From Salticus scenicus (Eukaryota > Arthropoda > Arachnida > Araneae > Salticidae), in the NCBI GenBank assembly GCA_963930645.1, contig OZ005648.1, positions 151,569,035-151,633,034 on the forward strand: a stretch of 64,000 nt of DNA, read 5' to 3'. The notes under the pieces were generated by a model, which made no database searches, had not been told where the DNA came from, and saw only the letters and a program-made list of their open reading frames with translations. Made by a program: the position numbers and the translations under genes. Every line of letters begins with the position of its first letter. Position 1 is the first letter of the stretch. Below are positions 1-11,800 of the stretch, piece after piece.

Positions 1-185
1 CCAAGAAATTTTCATTTTCTACTCTTGTCTTGCGAAATTCGACCTTTATTGGAGTTTGGTTTCTCTCAGAAACCAAACATTTTACATAACTTTTCGGACA
101 TTTCTGTATATTTATATAAGAAATTGAAAGTTGCAATTTATGACTACTGAGAAGGATTATTACTGAGAAGGTTCTTGTGCCATTA

Positions 186-217
<32 letters not shown>

Positions 218-469
218 TTCTTTATTTTTAAAATTTATACAATTTTAGAAAATTAATGTTACTTCTATATTTGGCTTCATCTGAAATAGCATTTTTTGGA
301 TTTTGCTGTAGTGCTGCCATGTAGTACAAAGAGAATGAATAAGAGTTTAATATTTTATTAACACTTTGTGAAAATACTGAAAAATTGCTGCAAAAAGAAA
401 AAAAAAAAAGAAAAAAAAAGAAAAGAAAATGCAATGCTTGGTTTCTGGGCGAAACCAATGAACGTTAAG
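1..469. other. AT-rich DNA without recognised gene
   Basis: No coding signal or known repeat end is recognised. The stretch holds a (TA)n microsatellite at about 188-217 and an A/G-rich low-complexity run at about 396-429. Confidence 0.6.
188..217. repeat. (TA)n microsatellite
   Basis: Uninterrupted alternating TA run of about 15 units, flanked by AT-rich sequence. Confidence 0.9.
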
Positions 470-1107
470 GTTAAAAATTAAGAAGAAAAAAAGCTAGAGT
501 TATTTTTTGAAACACCAATTTCCGAGAGATCTAAAACTGACCTACCTAATCAGAATGACTATTAATTTTCCTGTAATAACCACATAATACATGAGAAAGG
601 ATATCTAAATTGGATTTCTGTATTAATTTTCAAGAAAATCGTTAGGGCCGTTTTTGAGATAACAACTTTTACCAAAACTTGGCATTCTCAATTATTGACC
701 GGGAAACAATAATCACATACAAAAGCATATTTAAAAGGAAGTTAATATGGTGAGCTAAAAAAAAAAAAAAAAAAAAAAACGTACACCCCTTTTTAAGAAA
801 CGCACTTGCGAGACCTGAAATTGAGTTGTTTATACAGGATGCCAGTCAATTTTTCTGAACTAACCAACTATATCCAACTATATCATTCGAAGGGACATCT
901 AATAGAATGTTTACATAGTAATTTAAAAGAAAATCGTTAGAGCTGTTTATGAGATACGGACTTACTGTCCTACTTCCTGTTTCCGATGTCCCACTTTCGC
1001 TTTTCCGATTTTCACTAAGATTTGGAAAATTCATCTGTACACCAGACGTGTCTTAATTCTGAAGTTTCGTCGTTCATATCTTTTTTAGTTTCGGAGATTA
1101 TTAATTT
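470..1107 (+). repeat. Truncated copy of ~1-kb dispersed repeat (copy A)
   Basis: Closely resembles 56270-56890 on the same strand, and 59450-60110 and 62030-62690 on the opposite strand. Shared landmarks, in order, are TTTTTGAAACACCAATTTC, a block reading GTTAGRGCCGTTTTTGAGAT, AAACTTGGCATTCTCAATTA, and a block ending in GAAGTTTCGTMGTTC. The motif 'guanine-poor spacer plus CGTTAGAGCCGTTTTTGAGATA' recurs within each copy, so the body itself is built from related sub-units. Neither outer end is present here: the left end is lost before about 470 and the right end, with the conserved tail hairpin, is absent. No protein is encoded. It is a non-autonomous dispersed repeat of unknown class. Confidence 0.8.
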
Positions 1108-1529
1108 AATTAAGTATTAGCGAATATATATTTGTAACTTAAAATGTTTTTTCTAAAGTAGAAACATTCATTTTTAAATTTTTATGTGTTGAGAAATTAA
1201 ATAAGTAAAATAAGTAAAAATACAGAATAACGATTGGGAGTCTCGGTTATTTACTTTTAACTAAAAATTATTTTAAATTTGCAGAGACATGTAGATAAGC
1301 ATATCAGTAATATTACAGAAAATTTTTACAGTGTGGTAAGTGCATAACGAAGTTTAATGATGTTTGAAAATAGTTACAAATTATTTTAAGACGAAAATTT
1401 TTTTTAGACCTTGACTGAATTTATTAATAAACTAGCGAGCTTCGCCCGCTAGCGGGTCAGTATTTACAAATGAATCACGATAATTAATGAATCACTAACA
1501 GTAACTTTTAGTCTTAAGAAAAGAAATTA

Positions 1530-2260
1530 AAAAAAAAAAAAAAATTATTTCTGATCGGGTCAAATGTCGTCCCGGGTCCCCACGGCCTTCGGCAGCGCAG
1601 TCGCGCTGCGCGTGCACAAGTTAAGGGATACACGTGCTGCGCGCGCGTATTCCTTCCCTGACCCTTCGTGCCCCCCCCCCCCCCAAAAAAAAAATCATTT
1701 CTGATCGGGTAAAAACTCACACCGGGTCCCCACTGCCTTCGGCAGCGCAGACCCATGCTCGGTGCGCAAATATTCCTTCTCAAATCAAATTTTTATTCTT
1801 AAGAAAAGAAAAGAAAAAAAAATCATTTCTCATGGGGTACAAAGTCGGCCCGGGTCCCCACTGCCTTCGGCAGCGCAGTCCCGTGCGCGCTGCGCGCACT
1901 AGTTAAAGAATACACGCGCTGCATGCCCGCATTCCTTCCCTGACACTTCGTGCCCCCTAAAAAAAATCATTTCTGATCGGGTAAAAAATCACACCGAGTC
2001 CCCACTGCCTTCGGCAGCGCAGACCCATGCGCGCTGCGCGCGCACGTGTGAAGGTATACGCACGCTGCTCGCACATATTCTTTCTCAAATCAAATTTTTA
2101 TTCTTAAGAAAAGAAAATTAAAAAAATTATTTCTCATCGGTTAAAAAGTCGGACCGTGTCCCCACTGCCTTCGGCAGTGCAGTCCCGTGCGCGCTGCGCG
2201 CGCACTAGTTAGGGGATACGCGCGCGGTGCAGGCCTATTTCTTCCCCACCCTTTCAGCCC
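1530..2260. repeat. GC-rich ~150-bp tandem units inside Helitron
   Basis: Five units centred on the perfect inverted repeat CTGCCTTCGGCAG (cores near 1585, 1735, 1865, 2007 and 2167), each preceded by CCGGGTCCCCACTG or similar and followed by GCGCGCTGCGCGCGCAC-type self-complementary runs. The spacers are AT-rich (TTATTCTTAAGAAAAGAAA). Three more such units lie at 47090-47490 in the related Helitron. Confidence 0.85.
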
Positions 2261-2289
2261 CTTCTAATTAACCTACGTATACCAATTTT

Positions 2290-3250
2290 GAACGGTCTTA
2301 CTCAATTAGCTGAGATGCAATAGAACACCTAATCAGGACGCCTCAAAACGTGTAAATCTGCTGAAAACTTTCGATAATATAAAATAACTTTAAAATATCT
2401 TTCGAATGACGTATTAAAAATAATTTAATCATGATTAGAAATTGAAATATTGAAATTTGAAAATATTACAGCGCCATCTGGCGGTAGAAATTTCTGTATT
2501 CCCCTGTTCGATCCCAAATCAACAAAGCTTTCTAATGATGTATTACTTATGAAATTATTTTAATTAGTAGTTGAGATACAAAAGAAAACTGATTCAGGAG
2601 ACCTCAAAACGTGTAAATCTGGTGAAATCTTGAATTCATTTTCGATAATGTAAAAGTACTTTAAAATGTGTATCGAATGACGCATTAAAAAAGAAAAAAT
2701 AATCATGATTAGAAATAGAAATATTGTAATTTAAAAATATCACAGCGCCATCTGGCGGTAGAAATTTCTGCAATCTACTGTTCGATTCCAACTCAACAAA
2801 GCTTTCAAATGATGCATTACTTATGAAATTTTTTTAATTAGTAACTGAGACAAAAGAGAAACCCATTCAGGACACCTCAAAACGTTTAAATCAGGAGAAA
2901 TGTCGAAATATCGAATTTCTGGAATCTACTATTCAATTCCAAATTAACAAAGCTTTCAAATGATGGATTACTTATGAAATTATTTTAATTAGCAGCTGTG
3001 ATACAAAAGAAAACCCATTCAGGACACCTCAAAACGTGTAAATCAGGTGAAATCTCTAATTCCACTTTCGACACTTTAATTAATAGCTGAGATACAAAAG
3101 AAAACCCATTCAAGAGACCTCAAAACGTGTAAATAAGCTGAAATCTCGAATTCCACAATTGCGATGCAAAAGAAAACCTAATCAGAGACCTCAAAACGTG
3201 TAAATCGGGTGAAATCTCGAATTCCCCTTTCGATAATGTAACCGTACTTT
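2290..3250. repeat. AT-rich ~280-bp tandem units inside Helitron
   Basis: Partial units each carry, in order, TTTCGAATGA, a GCGCCATCTGGCGGTAGAAA block (near 2470 and 2748), a CAACAAAGCTTTCWAATGAT block, TAATTAGTAGYTGAGATACA, CCTCAAAACGTGTAAATC and TCGATAATGTAAAA. They match the longer array at 47560-49330. A poly-A tract interrupts the block at about 3276-3300. Confidence 0.8.
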
Positions 3251-3350
3251 AAAAGGTGTATCGAATGACGCATTAAAAAAAAAAAAAAAAAAAAAAAAAA
3301 CATAATTAGAATTTTAAATATTGAAATTTTAAATTATTACAGCGCCATGA

Positions 3351-3420
3351 CACCTCAAAACGTGTAAGTCAGGTGAAATTTCGAATTCCATTATCTACGG
3401 TTGTCGGTTAATGGAAGTAA
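3351..3420 (+). repeat. Conserved tail module with terminal hairpin (instance 1)
   Basis: Contains CCTCAAAACGTGTAAGTCAG, then TCGAATTCCATTA, then a stem that closes as TTAATGGAAGTAA. The order CTCAAAACGTGTAAATC - TCGAATT - hairpin - GGAAGTAA is the same at 53638, 55208 and 56960, and on the minus strand at 59317 and 61889, although the flanking bodies differ. Confidence 0.65.
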
Positions 3421-4232
3421 ATAGAAAAAGAAATATTTTTACCTTAAGTGTATTTGTGTCGTTTTGAAACTGGCATCCTCTTTCGACAGATAAAATTTCA
3501 GGCGTGTAAAGATTAAATTTAGTTTGCAATTAAAATGTAAATCTTTTGTTTATTGATCAAAATCGATGAAATTTTAACTGCAGTGGTGTTAAGATTGTAT
3601 ACTAATTGAAATGTGCGAATTTTGAAAAATTGAAGAAAATAGAAAATTGCAATTTTTAATCCCAGTACAAAAACACGTGACCTCATCAAACACCAGATGT
3701 TTTTTCTTTCCGTTCAAGATCGTCTGCCAAGTTAAAATGCTTGTGATTTGTTGCCACCATTTTTTTTTAGTTTAGTTAATTTAAAAAAATCTAATTGTCC
3801 GATCGATAAGCCGTTTAAACCATCGGATTGAGAAAAAAAAGCCCTTTCCAATGGTATCTTGTTTGTAACAATACGACTGATATTTCTAATTTATTTTCCA
3901 CTTTTTCCGTGAAAATGTCGCTTTTTAAGCATTTAATCATGAATTCTGGGTCATTTTTCGATAGACATGGGTCGACATTTTAATTAATATCTCCGCTAAT
4001 TAGGGTCGCATCTCTTAGCGAATTATCGCGATGTCGAGATGAAGAAATTCTGCGTCTGTCGACACCGGTTTCGAGTCGATGCGACCATTAGCGCCGGAGC
4101 TTTAGCGATGACAAGGCATTTCTCACAGACAGACAGACAGACAGAAAGACAGACAGACAGATGCGCACAGATTTTAATAATATAAGGAGATTGTTAAAAC
4201 CATAATAATAGCGTCTAATTTTTTTTATTTCA

Positions 4233-4400
4233 GACTATGTTACGTAATTACCATAGGACAAGTAGTAGGAGATCTTGGACACAGAAACAGCTGTTCATCA
4301 TGATAAATGCTGTGTGGTTGGGTATGTACATTATGAGTAGTATGGCTTGCAAGACAGAAAGCAAGTCATTGGTGCCCCCGACAGACATTGCAGAGTCGTA
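4233..4400 (+). pseudogene. Relic of pogo-like transposase, N-terminal psq-type HTH
   Basis: After a polypyrimidine run ending in TTTCAG, the frame opens with TMLRNYHRTSSRRSWTQKQL and runs about 50 codons to a TAA near 4400. The pattern R-N-Y-x-R-[TS]-x-R-x-x-W-[TS]-x-[EQ]-Q-L followed by x4-I-x-A-V is the start of the psq/CENP-B-type helix-turn-helix of pogo/Tigger transposases and of domesticated Pipsqueak-like proteins. The second half is degenerate: the usual N-A-A-x-x-[YF]-x-[VI]-P-x-[ST]-T-L is only dimly visible. DDE-like and C-terminal pieces follow on the same strand at 5480-5990, so this is probably the 5' part of one decayed element. The polypyrimidine-AG could be a coincidental splice-like site. 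A decayed psq-domain host exon cannot be excluded. Confidence 0.5.
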
Positions 4401-5479
4401 ATTATATTACGTATGGGGAGAAGAAAGACTTTGGATTATCAGGTGACTAATTTTAGTAAAATAAATCGAAGACTTTTCGATAAAAATAAAAAATATTGGA
4501 TTTCTGTGCACGAAATGTGACCTTCGAAAGTTTTCTTTTGATTTTGTCGAAAACAAAAATATCATCCACAGGTTCAATAAAGATGATGGTTACAAACTGA
4601 GTTAATTCGTTTCTTCCTCTAAATCCTCCACTTGTTGTAAAGAAAGCAAAAAAAGATGGTAATGTAGTATGGATAGGCAGGTGGTGTAGACATAAATTGA
4701 TCTCTTGAAACCTGCCTTACTTATAAAAATATTATACATAACGCTTTCAATTTTTACAATGGGGGTGACAGTACACTACAACTAAAGATTAACCCTGATA
4801 AGAGCATAGAAGAAGAAAAAAAAAATATCAACATATAATTACTCCCATGGAAAAGGGTGAAAGATAACCATCGCTACAGATGGACAAGTTATACTCCTCA
4901 TCGTTATTTTTAAAAAGGAAACATAATCAGGCTATTTCCTTCATTTCTACTGTCTACATCTCGGATAGCATTGATTTCACCAGCGAAATTTTATCTGATG
5001 TCTATAAACATTTTATAAGTACTGCTTAAAAATTCTACAAAGTTTGCTTGACGAATTGGAATTGAAATTACCCAATAAGAATAGCAATATCCGAATGAAT
5101 AATAAATCTAACAAAAGTAAACTTTATTTTTACATAACTTTACTCTTCACTCAAAATATCTGATAAAACAAACAGAATATATTATCATTTTCACAAAATT
5201 ATTATACCGACTAAGGGTTTTAAAAAGAGTTTCGAATCAGAATTATTTTACGTATTTTTTTACTTGAATGAGTTATAACAAAACAAAAGAATAAAAGTTC
5301 CATTCAGACTAGTTCATTATTGCAAGATGTCTTCGAATCGAATAAGTATGATTACATATTTTTTACTTGAATGAAAGAATATATATAACACGCACACACA
5401 CACACACACAAAAAAAAAAAAAAAAAGAAAGAAAAAGAAAGAAAGGGAATAAAAGTTCTCTTCTTTCGAATCACGTGTC
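4401..5479. other. Decayed interior between two pogo-like fragments
   Basis: No continuous frame is left. By position it would correspond to the CENP-B-like and early DDE part of a pogo-like transposase. It includes a (CA)n/poly-A/(GAAA)n tract at about 5391-5447. Confidence 0.35.
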
Positions 5480-5990
5480 AGTCTGCTACTGGTGAACTGG
5501 CGCCCTTACATCCGCTACGTTGGATTCAACAGTTATTTTTCTTGTTGATGATCATAACTCCAGCATTAGGAGTTTAGAAATTTTGGAAAAAAAAAAAATT
5601 CAAACTAATAGTGTTTGGCTGAAAAATAAACCAGATAGGAATCTTCACTGCATGACCTTAGGAGAAATTTTCCGAAGTGCTTAGAATAAACCTGACACAA
5701 GTAGTAGTTTTTAAGCGTGAAATGTTAATACCGTTGATCGCACAGCCATACCAAAAGAAGCATTTCGTTCTTTAGGCATCACTACTAATACTGATTCAAA
5801 CTCCATTCTCCCTGTAAATGCTGAAATTACGCCTCAACCTGCATCAACCCAGTTTCATAACCATTACCATCAGAAAGGCAGAAATAGAATCTCAGTTCGT
5901 CTATCCCACCCAGCCATGTGATATTGAATGCACTTTTATCTATTTGTACAGTGAAGTCACAAAATCGCAGTCACAGACTTCATGTGGCTA
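5480..5990 (+). pseudogene. Relic of pogo-like transposase, DDE and C-terminal part
   Basis: At about 5536-5595 one frame reads TVIFLVDDHNSSIRSLEILE, resembling the DDE_1 segment '[IVL]-L-L-x-D-N-H-x-S-H' of pogo/Jerky-like transposases. The second Asp and the His are recognisable; the usual Asn after Asp is replaced. At about 5640-5690 a frame reads PDRNLHCMTLGEIFRSA, and from about 5733 TVDRTAIPKEAFRSLGIT. These match the C-terminal pattern of the family, in which '...LGxLFxxAW' is followed by an FKATGIFP-like segment and 'D-x-x-[AV]-[IF]-P-x-x-A-F'. Stops and frame changes break the stretch, so it is not functional. The assignment rests on motif order rather than on any intact domain. Confidence 0.5.
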
Positions 5991-5999
5991 CAATTGTGC

Positions 6000-6590
6000 C
6001 ATCGCAAGAGCATAATAAGTCTCCAACTTGTAGATAGATTGGAACATTTTAATAATAATAAAAAAAAAAAAATTAAAAAAAAAAAGAAGACTCAAGTCCT
6101 GGTATACATCTATTTTCTTTAATCTTAGTAGGATCTTGGATTCTGGAAACACAAGTTTGGATAATGATCTCACAAAGTACTGTGGATTTTGTAGCGCTTA
6201 TGCAATAACAACAAAAAGAAAGTTAAATCGAATGCCAAATATGTTGCACCAAATCTGTTGTTTCCATGAAAAATGTTTTGGGGTCCAAGTATTTGTACTC
6301 TTTACTTGTCTTTTATGTGAAAAATTATGTGAATGACAATCTTCTTCATAGTGTGATAAAACGGACACATTCTAGGTTTTTACCAGTATTTTTATATCTC
6401 TGTGTCTACATACATTAATTTCCTTGTATACCATACAAAATACAGGTACAATATCATGTAATCAGGTTACCTTCTTGTGTCATATTCCCAGTATGTATGT
6501 ATAAAATTAAAGAAAAAATAACGATATTTAAAAATGATGATGAAAGTTTTGCGTAAGAAATTCTACATTTAAAGTTGTATCCGAAATTAC

Positions 6591-6627
<37 letters not shown>

Positions 6628-8988
6628 TGATAAAGACATTGCTTGAGTTTTAAAAAAATACATGATTTTTAAAAAATGCAGATGAAAATTTTATAAAAGA
6701 AATTCCTCATCTTGAGTCACAGTCTAATTTACCCAAAATTAAATTGATGAGAATATTAGATTAAATGAAATAAAATTTAAAATATCCTAAGACATTTATT
6801 TCAGTTTGCCATCTTTTATTATGTAAAACAAATTTCACTTAAGACTTTTTCCTTAAAGTTGTCTTTACACTGTAGAAAATTTAATCTATCTTATAATACA
6901 TTTAACTAGTATATTCTTTAAAAATATATTTTGAGTTTAAAAATATCTCTAGGCAAACAAGTGAATGCCTATGAAAACATACATGAAAGAATTTCGCATT
7001 ACAAGTTACATTTTAATCTAGGTAAAGTTTTATTTGAAAAACATTTTACTTTTATGCTTCAACAATGTATTTGACATGAATATTTCACAATCTTTCATAT
7101 GTGAGTACACAAAAGAAATGTTTGAACATATTCTATGTTTGTTTCCGAAATATTAAATCAATAACAATACTCTGGGGAACTAGACCTAAAATAGCAAGAT
7201 GGCATCTAAACCCATTTCTGCTGTTGACTGGAGATCAATATCTTGAACTTTTTGAAATCAAAATTCATATTCCCTTGAAACCTATATATTGCTGAATTCT
7301 AGTATACTTTTTCATTTTCGTTCTATCTCGGAAATGTGAGCAATCACATTACTCTTGGGAACAATATTTGTGAGAGACTAAAATCTGAAAGTTGTGAAAG
7401 AAAGTATATTTATAAGTTTTGAAAAATAAAAATTATATTACCAGAAGCATAATTTTCGTTGCCAATATAAACAACACGATTTTTTTCTTTTCTTTTTATA
7501 ATATGAAAATCGAAATTTAACCACATAAAATCAATGGGTATAGTTTAAAGAAGATTTAATTTTGTTTGCATGAAACATTGATTCGTTTAATAGTACACAC
7601 TGAAATAATTATTTAGATTAAAGTTTAATAAAAGCTTATTAATGCGGTACAGGCCGGAATGTTCCATTTACTTTAAAAACTCTAAATATCATTTTTATAA
7701 AGAGTGTAAAATATATGCAGGTTAATGGAAAATAATGTAATATAAGTATAATTTTTAACAGAATAGTTATTTTGATCTTAAATAAAAAGTTTAATGAACT
7801 TGAAAATCTTTTTTACAAATTTAATATTTTTTTTTTTTTTTTTTTTTAAATATTTTTTTGTTATCGTCTTACAAGTATATCTTTCGCAATCCATCATATA
7901 GGTGTACAAACACAAAAAAAAAAAAGTTTGGACGAATTTAGTTTTTATATTCTTGTGTTAGAAATATTAAATTGAAAACATTACTCTGAAGTACCAAAAT
8001 TAAATAAAAAGATGGCATCTAACCTATATAAATTATGGCATTTAAAAATAGCAAGATGGCATCTAAATCTGTTGATTGGGAAAGAATATTTTGAACTTTT
8101 TTAAATTAAACATCGCATTTATTTGAAACCTGTATATAGACATACCATTTTGAAAGTAACAGTTCTAATCCGGTCTCCGAAACCTACATATTGCTGCTAT
8201 GCTAGTACACCTTTTCTTTTCCCTTCTTTCGGTGAAGTATGAGATTTTACATTATTTGTATCAACATCATAATTGCCAACATTTATGCATGTTGCAACTG
8301 TTATGCATGTTGACAAAAATTCTTCTACAGAAATAGGTGTATTCAAAATTCATAAAAGTTGGCAATAATGCGATAATATATGTAAAAGACAGAAATTTGA
8401 ATGTTGGTAAAGAAAGTACATTCGTATATTTCTCTTGGAAAATAAAAATAATATTATTAATAGCAGTATAGTTTTCGTTACAGATGTAATATAGCAATTA
8501 TAAAGTATGTTTATTTGTATAAATTGGTTTAAATTTTATAAATGCATTTTGTTTTAATAAACTTTTTTTTTTTTTTTTTGGAAAAGATTTTTCTGTTCTG
8601 CAAGAAAAGAGAAAAAAAAAAAAAATTATGAAACTAACATAATTTCATTACGAAATAATAATAAAAAATGACAAGTGTCTATAGCCGCATAACTTTTTTA
8701 ATATTTAAAAAAAAGGGGGTGGGGGGAGGGTTTTATCTATTTTAAAATTAAGTTCTAAACAATTCACAGTCTTACAAAATACAAATCATATACAGGACTA
8801 GATTTAGAAAATTCTGACTATAGACACATCTCTTTTTATAGTGCCCGTTTAATACAGGGTTCAGTAAATTTGTGTTTCATCAAAAAATAAAGTAAAATAT
8901 AATAAAATAAATGTTGTAAATAAAGTTGATAATGAGTTAAAAGAGGATTTCGTTAAGATAAAGCATCTCCAATAAAATTTTAGGGGTA
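6000..8988. other. AT-rich intergenic DNA with a diverged direct duplication
   Basis: No gene is recognised. A block at about 7040-7470 recurs in direct orientation at about 7860-8490. Shared landmarks are TAGCAAGATGGCATCTAAA, the order 'GAAACCTRTATATTGCTG' then 'CTAGTAYACYTTTTC', and a final 'GAAAGAAAGTAYATT...ATAATTTTCGTT'. The second copy carries an extra ~60-bp internal repeat of the 'AAGATGGCATCTAA' segment. Poly-A/T runs lie near 6594-6625, 7829-7847, 8564-8580 and 8617-8626. Confidence 0.6.
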
Positions 8989-9396
8989 TCTATATTAATA
9001 AAATCAGAGTTTTGTCTGTAAATTTGTCGGAATCAAAAATTTTTGCGATATCTTCACGTTTTACACCCCATGAAAGCCGAAAATGACTTCAGAAAATTTT
9101 GCCTGTGTGTGTGTGTGTGTGTCATCGTGTCCGAATGTCGCTTTTTTTGTCCGGGCATCACTTGAGAACGGCTAGACGGAATTCAACGGCGCTTGGCAGG
9201 AATTTAGGTCTTTACCCAACTTAAAATTATATCTATCAACTTTTCAGAAATTCCCCCCCCCCGTTCCCCCCCTAGGGGGAAACGGGGGGTACTAGGGGGA
9301 CACGTTTGTTCGGGCATCACTCAAGAACGGCTGGACGGAATTTAACGGCGCTAGGCAGAAACTTAGGTCTTCATCCAACTTGAAATTATATCTATA

Positions 9397-9401
9397 GAAA
9401 T
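9397..9401. repeat. Target-site duplication GAAA(T), left copy
   Basis: GAAAT here equals GAAAT at 22597-22601 just beyond the other LTR. The T is shared with the LTR edge, so the duplication is 4 or 5 bp, the size usual for Ty3/Gypsy integrases. Confidence 0.75.
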
Positions 9402-11784
9402 ATTATGATCATTATTTTTACTTTCATCAATTAAATAATTAACTTATTAACTTTCATATTAATCTCACTTATTAGCATTAAATTTTTACAAGTAGATCGT
9501 ATAGTGGATAAAATAATTCTTTTTATTAATTTAGTACAAAACGTTACAAGTACTCATTAGATAACTCCTACTAAATTAACCTATCAGTAACACCGTTACA
9601 TTAAAAATCCTAGAATTAATTACAACCTCCCTCAAATTAGAAAATAAATAAAAAGTTGGTGAATATACCAAAAAAACACAAGACCCAAATCCCAAACCAG
9701 AGGAAGTTAAATAAAGATTTAAACTTTTACTTAACAGAGTATAACTTCTAAAATTAATAGTTAATTAATCTAAACATTGTATAATCTGGAATTACAACAC
9801 AGAAAAAAAAACAATTCTGCTCCTTGCCTAAAAAACAAAATTTATCTTTCAAATTCAATTTTTTTTCAAAGTAATTCACAAGAATAATAGAACTGAATTT
9901 TATCCTCCTATTTTAATTTTAAAACAATTGTCTGCCAAATTATACTGAAAGTATAGTCACCAAACACAAAGGAAAATAAAAAAGAAATAAAACCTATGGA
10001 CTAACATTCAACCAAAGAATTAACTCTTAATTTAGTTTACCTTTTTTTTTTGTATATTACAAGGCTCTAATGAGTACCAGAATTCCCAACCCAGCTCGAA
10101 AGGAAACAATAATTTCCTATAAGAAAATTTTCACTTTTCATTTCTTTTAGTCCCCCAAAGATTAATCCTGAATTATCAAAACAAAAACCCATATTTTTTT
10201 TTTTTTTTTTTTTTTAAGTAAGTTTCAATTAACACAGTAACAGTAATGTAATATCTAAATAAAAACATACAAGTAGAAATTAGCTTTTAAAACTGAAATA
10301 GTTTTATTATTGAAGTAGAATTTTGCTTTACACGCATCATATATTTCAATCATTAATTAATGTAGTCACAATCAAAGTACAAAAGTATACTCTTTATAAC
10401 ATATAACACCTTCTAACAAACACTAAACACTGACGCGGACAAGGCAGTGATATATATATATTTTTTTCTTTCTCTAAAACATATCTCAAAGTTTTTATAC
10501 TGATTTCACAAAACATAGAAGATGTATATAAATGATAATTTCACACATATTTAAGTAGTTACGAAGAAAAGGGATTAAAGCAAAATAAACAAAAATACTA
10601 CTTAACAGGCTGCCAGGAGGAGTCACATTACCTCCATTTCTCTAGGTTTTCCAGACTCACGATTTATCAGCCGTCAAGAAGTAGAGCGAAGCAAACTCCT
10701 GATCTACAAAATCTATTCAAACATCTAGGCAAGCACTCACTGAAGTCGTCGAGCACTCACAACGTATCGTGATCTTTTTTCATCATTCCACGACGACTTA
10801 GCTAAACCTTAGCACGACTTAGCTCAATTCTTTTCAGGCCACGGAAGCGATGAGGGGGATACCGGTCAGCCATCGATGAGAGGTTCAACATCCCACGAGC
10901 AATCCCAGAGAACAAGAGACTCCAACAAAACACAGCGAGGCGTCAGGTAACATCTACTAAAACTCTCAAGTCGTTTCTTAGGAGAGGGCAAAAGCCCCTC
11001 TCCCTTAAAACAAAAACCGCACAAAAAAAATCTCTTACAACCACTCGAAAAACCGTACCATTCAAAATACGCAATCCTCTGAACAAAAACCCACCTCTGA
11101 TTCGTTGCCATTCCACACGGCTAAAAAAAAGAGAGTCTCATTCGCTATAACTACCCCAAAATATCCTCCTTGGTCACTCCCACTAAAAATTAATACGCCC
11201 TCATTTAAAAATATTTCTCAAACAAAATACACACGCCCATACAGTCAGCAAAACTTGCACGACCTCAATTCGCCCCCTCAGGTAGACAGGTATTTTAATC
11301 TCCGAGAGAATTTTTCCATTTCACTCCCCCACTGTAACCGAAGACTGAACAGCTGAGAGGCACATCTGTGACCGCCACACCCACTACGCTGACCTTCAGC
11401 GACCTACGAAAGACACACTTTACTCCGCTTGGAAACAAGGAAAAAAAACAGAACTGTTTCCCACGGAAGCAATGAATGAAAGAAAGAGAGGGACACACCT
11501 CTCTTGTAAGAAAAATGCGAGGGGAGAAGCCTCCTTTTTTTTTTTGTTTGCTTACAATTCTCAAGAGAAAAAAATATATATACAAAGAATTCTTGACCAA
11601 AAATACTTCTCAGAATTGAATATCTTCCTACCGTGCAATACATGTGATTTCAAAGCGTTTTGAAACTAACATAAATATAGCTAAGAAAACCTATCTTTTT
11701 TCTTTCTTTTTTTTTTTTTTACAGAATAGAGATTTTAATTATGAAATATTAAAAACGAACAAGCAGTTATAATTCATTATAACA
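9401..11784 (-). repeat. 3' long terminal repeat
   Basis: About 2384 bp and collinear with 20214-22596. On the element's strand it starts TGTTATAATGAATTATAAC and ends GATCATAATA, so TGTTAT/ATAATA is a near-perfect inverted terminus (canonical TG...CA with one change). Differences seen against the other LTR include ACAAAAGTATAC versus ACAAAGGTATAC and AAGTAAGTTTC versus AAGTAATTTTC, plus poly-T/A length changes. The length is unusually large for Gypsy, whose LTRs are mostly a few hundred bases. Short open frames inside (for example 11111-10866 on the minus strand) are the same in both LTRs but resemble no protein. Confidence 0.93.
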
Positions 11785-11800
11785 ACACCCCGTTACCCCA
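11785..11800 (-). other. Polypurine tract candidate
   Basis: On the element's strand the bases just before the 3' LTR read GGGGTAACGGGGTGT, a G-rich, mostly purine run directly abutting TGTTATAATG. This is where plus-strand DNA priming is expected. It contains pyrimidines, so it is an imperfect tract. Confidence 0.5.

Larger units (their letters stand above)
1432..4190 (-). mobile_element. Non-autonomous Helitron (Hel-1)
   Basis: Read on the minus strand, the element begins TCTCCTTATATTATTAAAA at 4190, right after an A, and ends in CTAG at 1432, right before a T. This is the 5'-TC...CTRR-3' structure and A/T target of Helitrons. The last bases form a 3' terminal hairpin (AGCGGGC-GAA-GCTCGCT, one G-T pair) that runs into the AG of CTAG. 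The same 3' hairpin closes the elements ending at 40987 and 46989. The interior has a (GACA)n tract near the 5' end, a low-copy block at about 3540-4110 that is also in the 46989-50419 element, AT-rich ~280-bp repeats and GC-rich ~150-bp repeats. No Rep/helicase protein is visible, so it must depend on a partner element. Confidence 0.7.

Noticed and set aside
1560..2250. GC-rich stretches as ribosomal RNA or CpG-island promoter
   Set aside because: They are tandem units with palindromic cores inside a Helitron and recur at 47 kb; there is no rRNA-like sequence.
10866..11111. 81-codon minus-strand open frame in the LTR, repeated at 21677-21922
   Set aside because: It is duplicated only because it lies in both LTRs. 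The translation resembles no family and no separate expression signal is evident.
11105..11663. Several overlapping 60-115-codon frames on both strands of the LTRs
   Set aside because: Short, overlapping, no domains; they reflect the less AT-rich LTR core.
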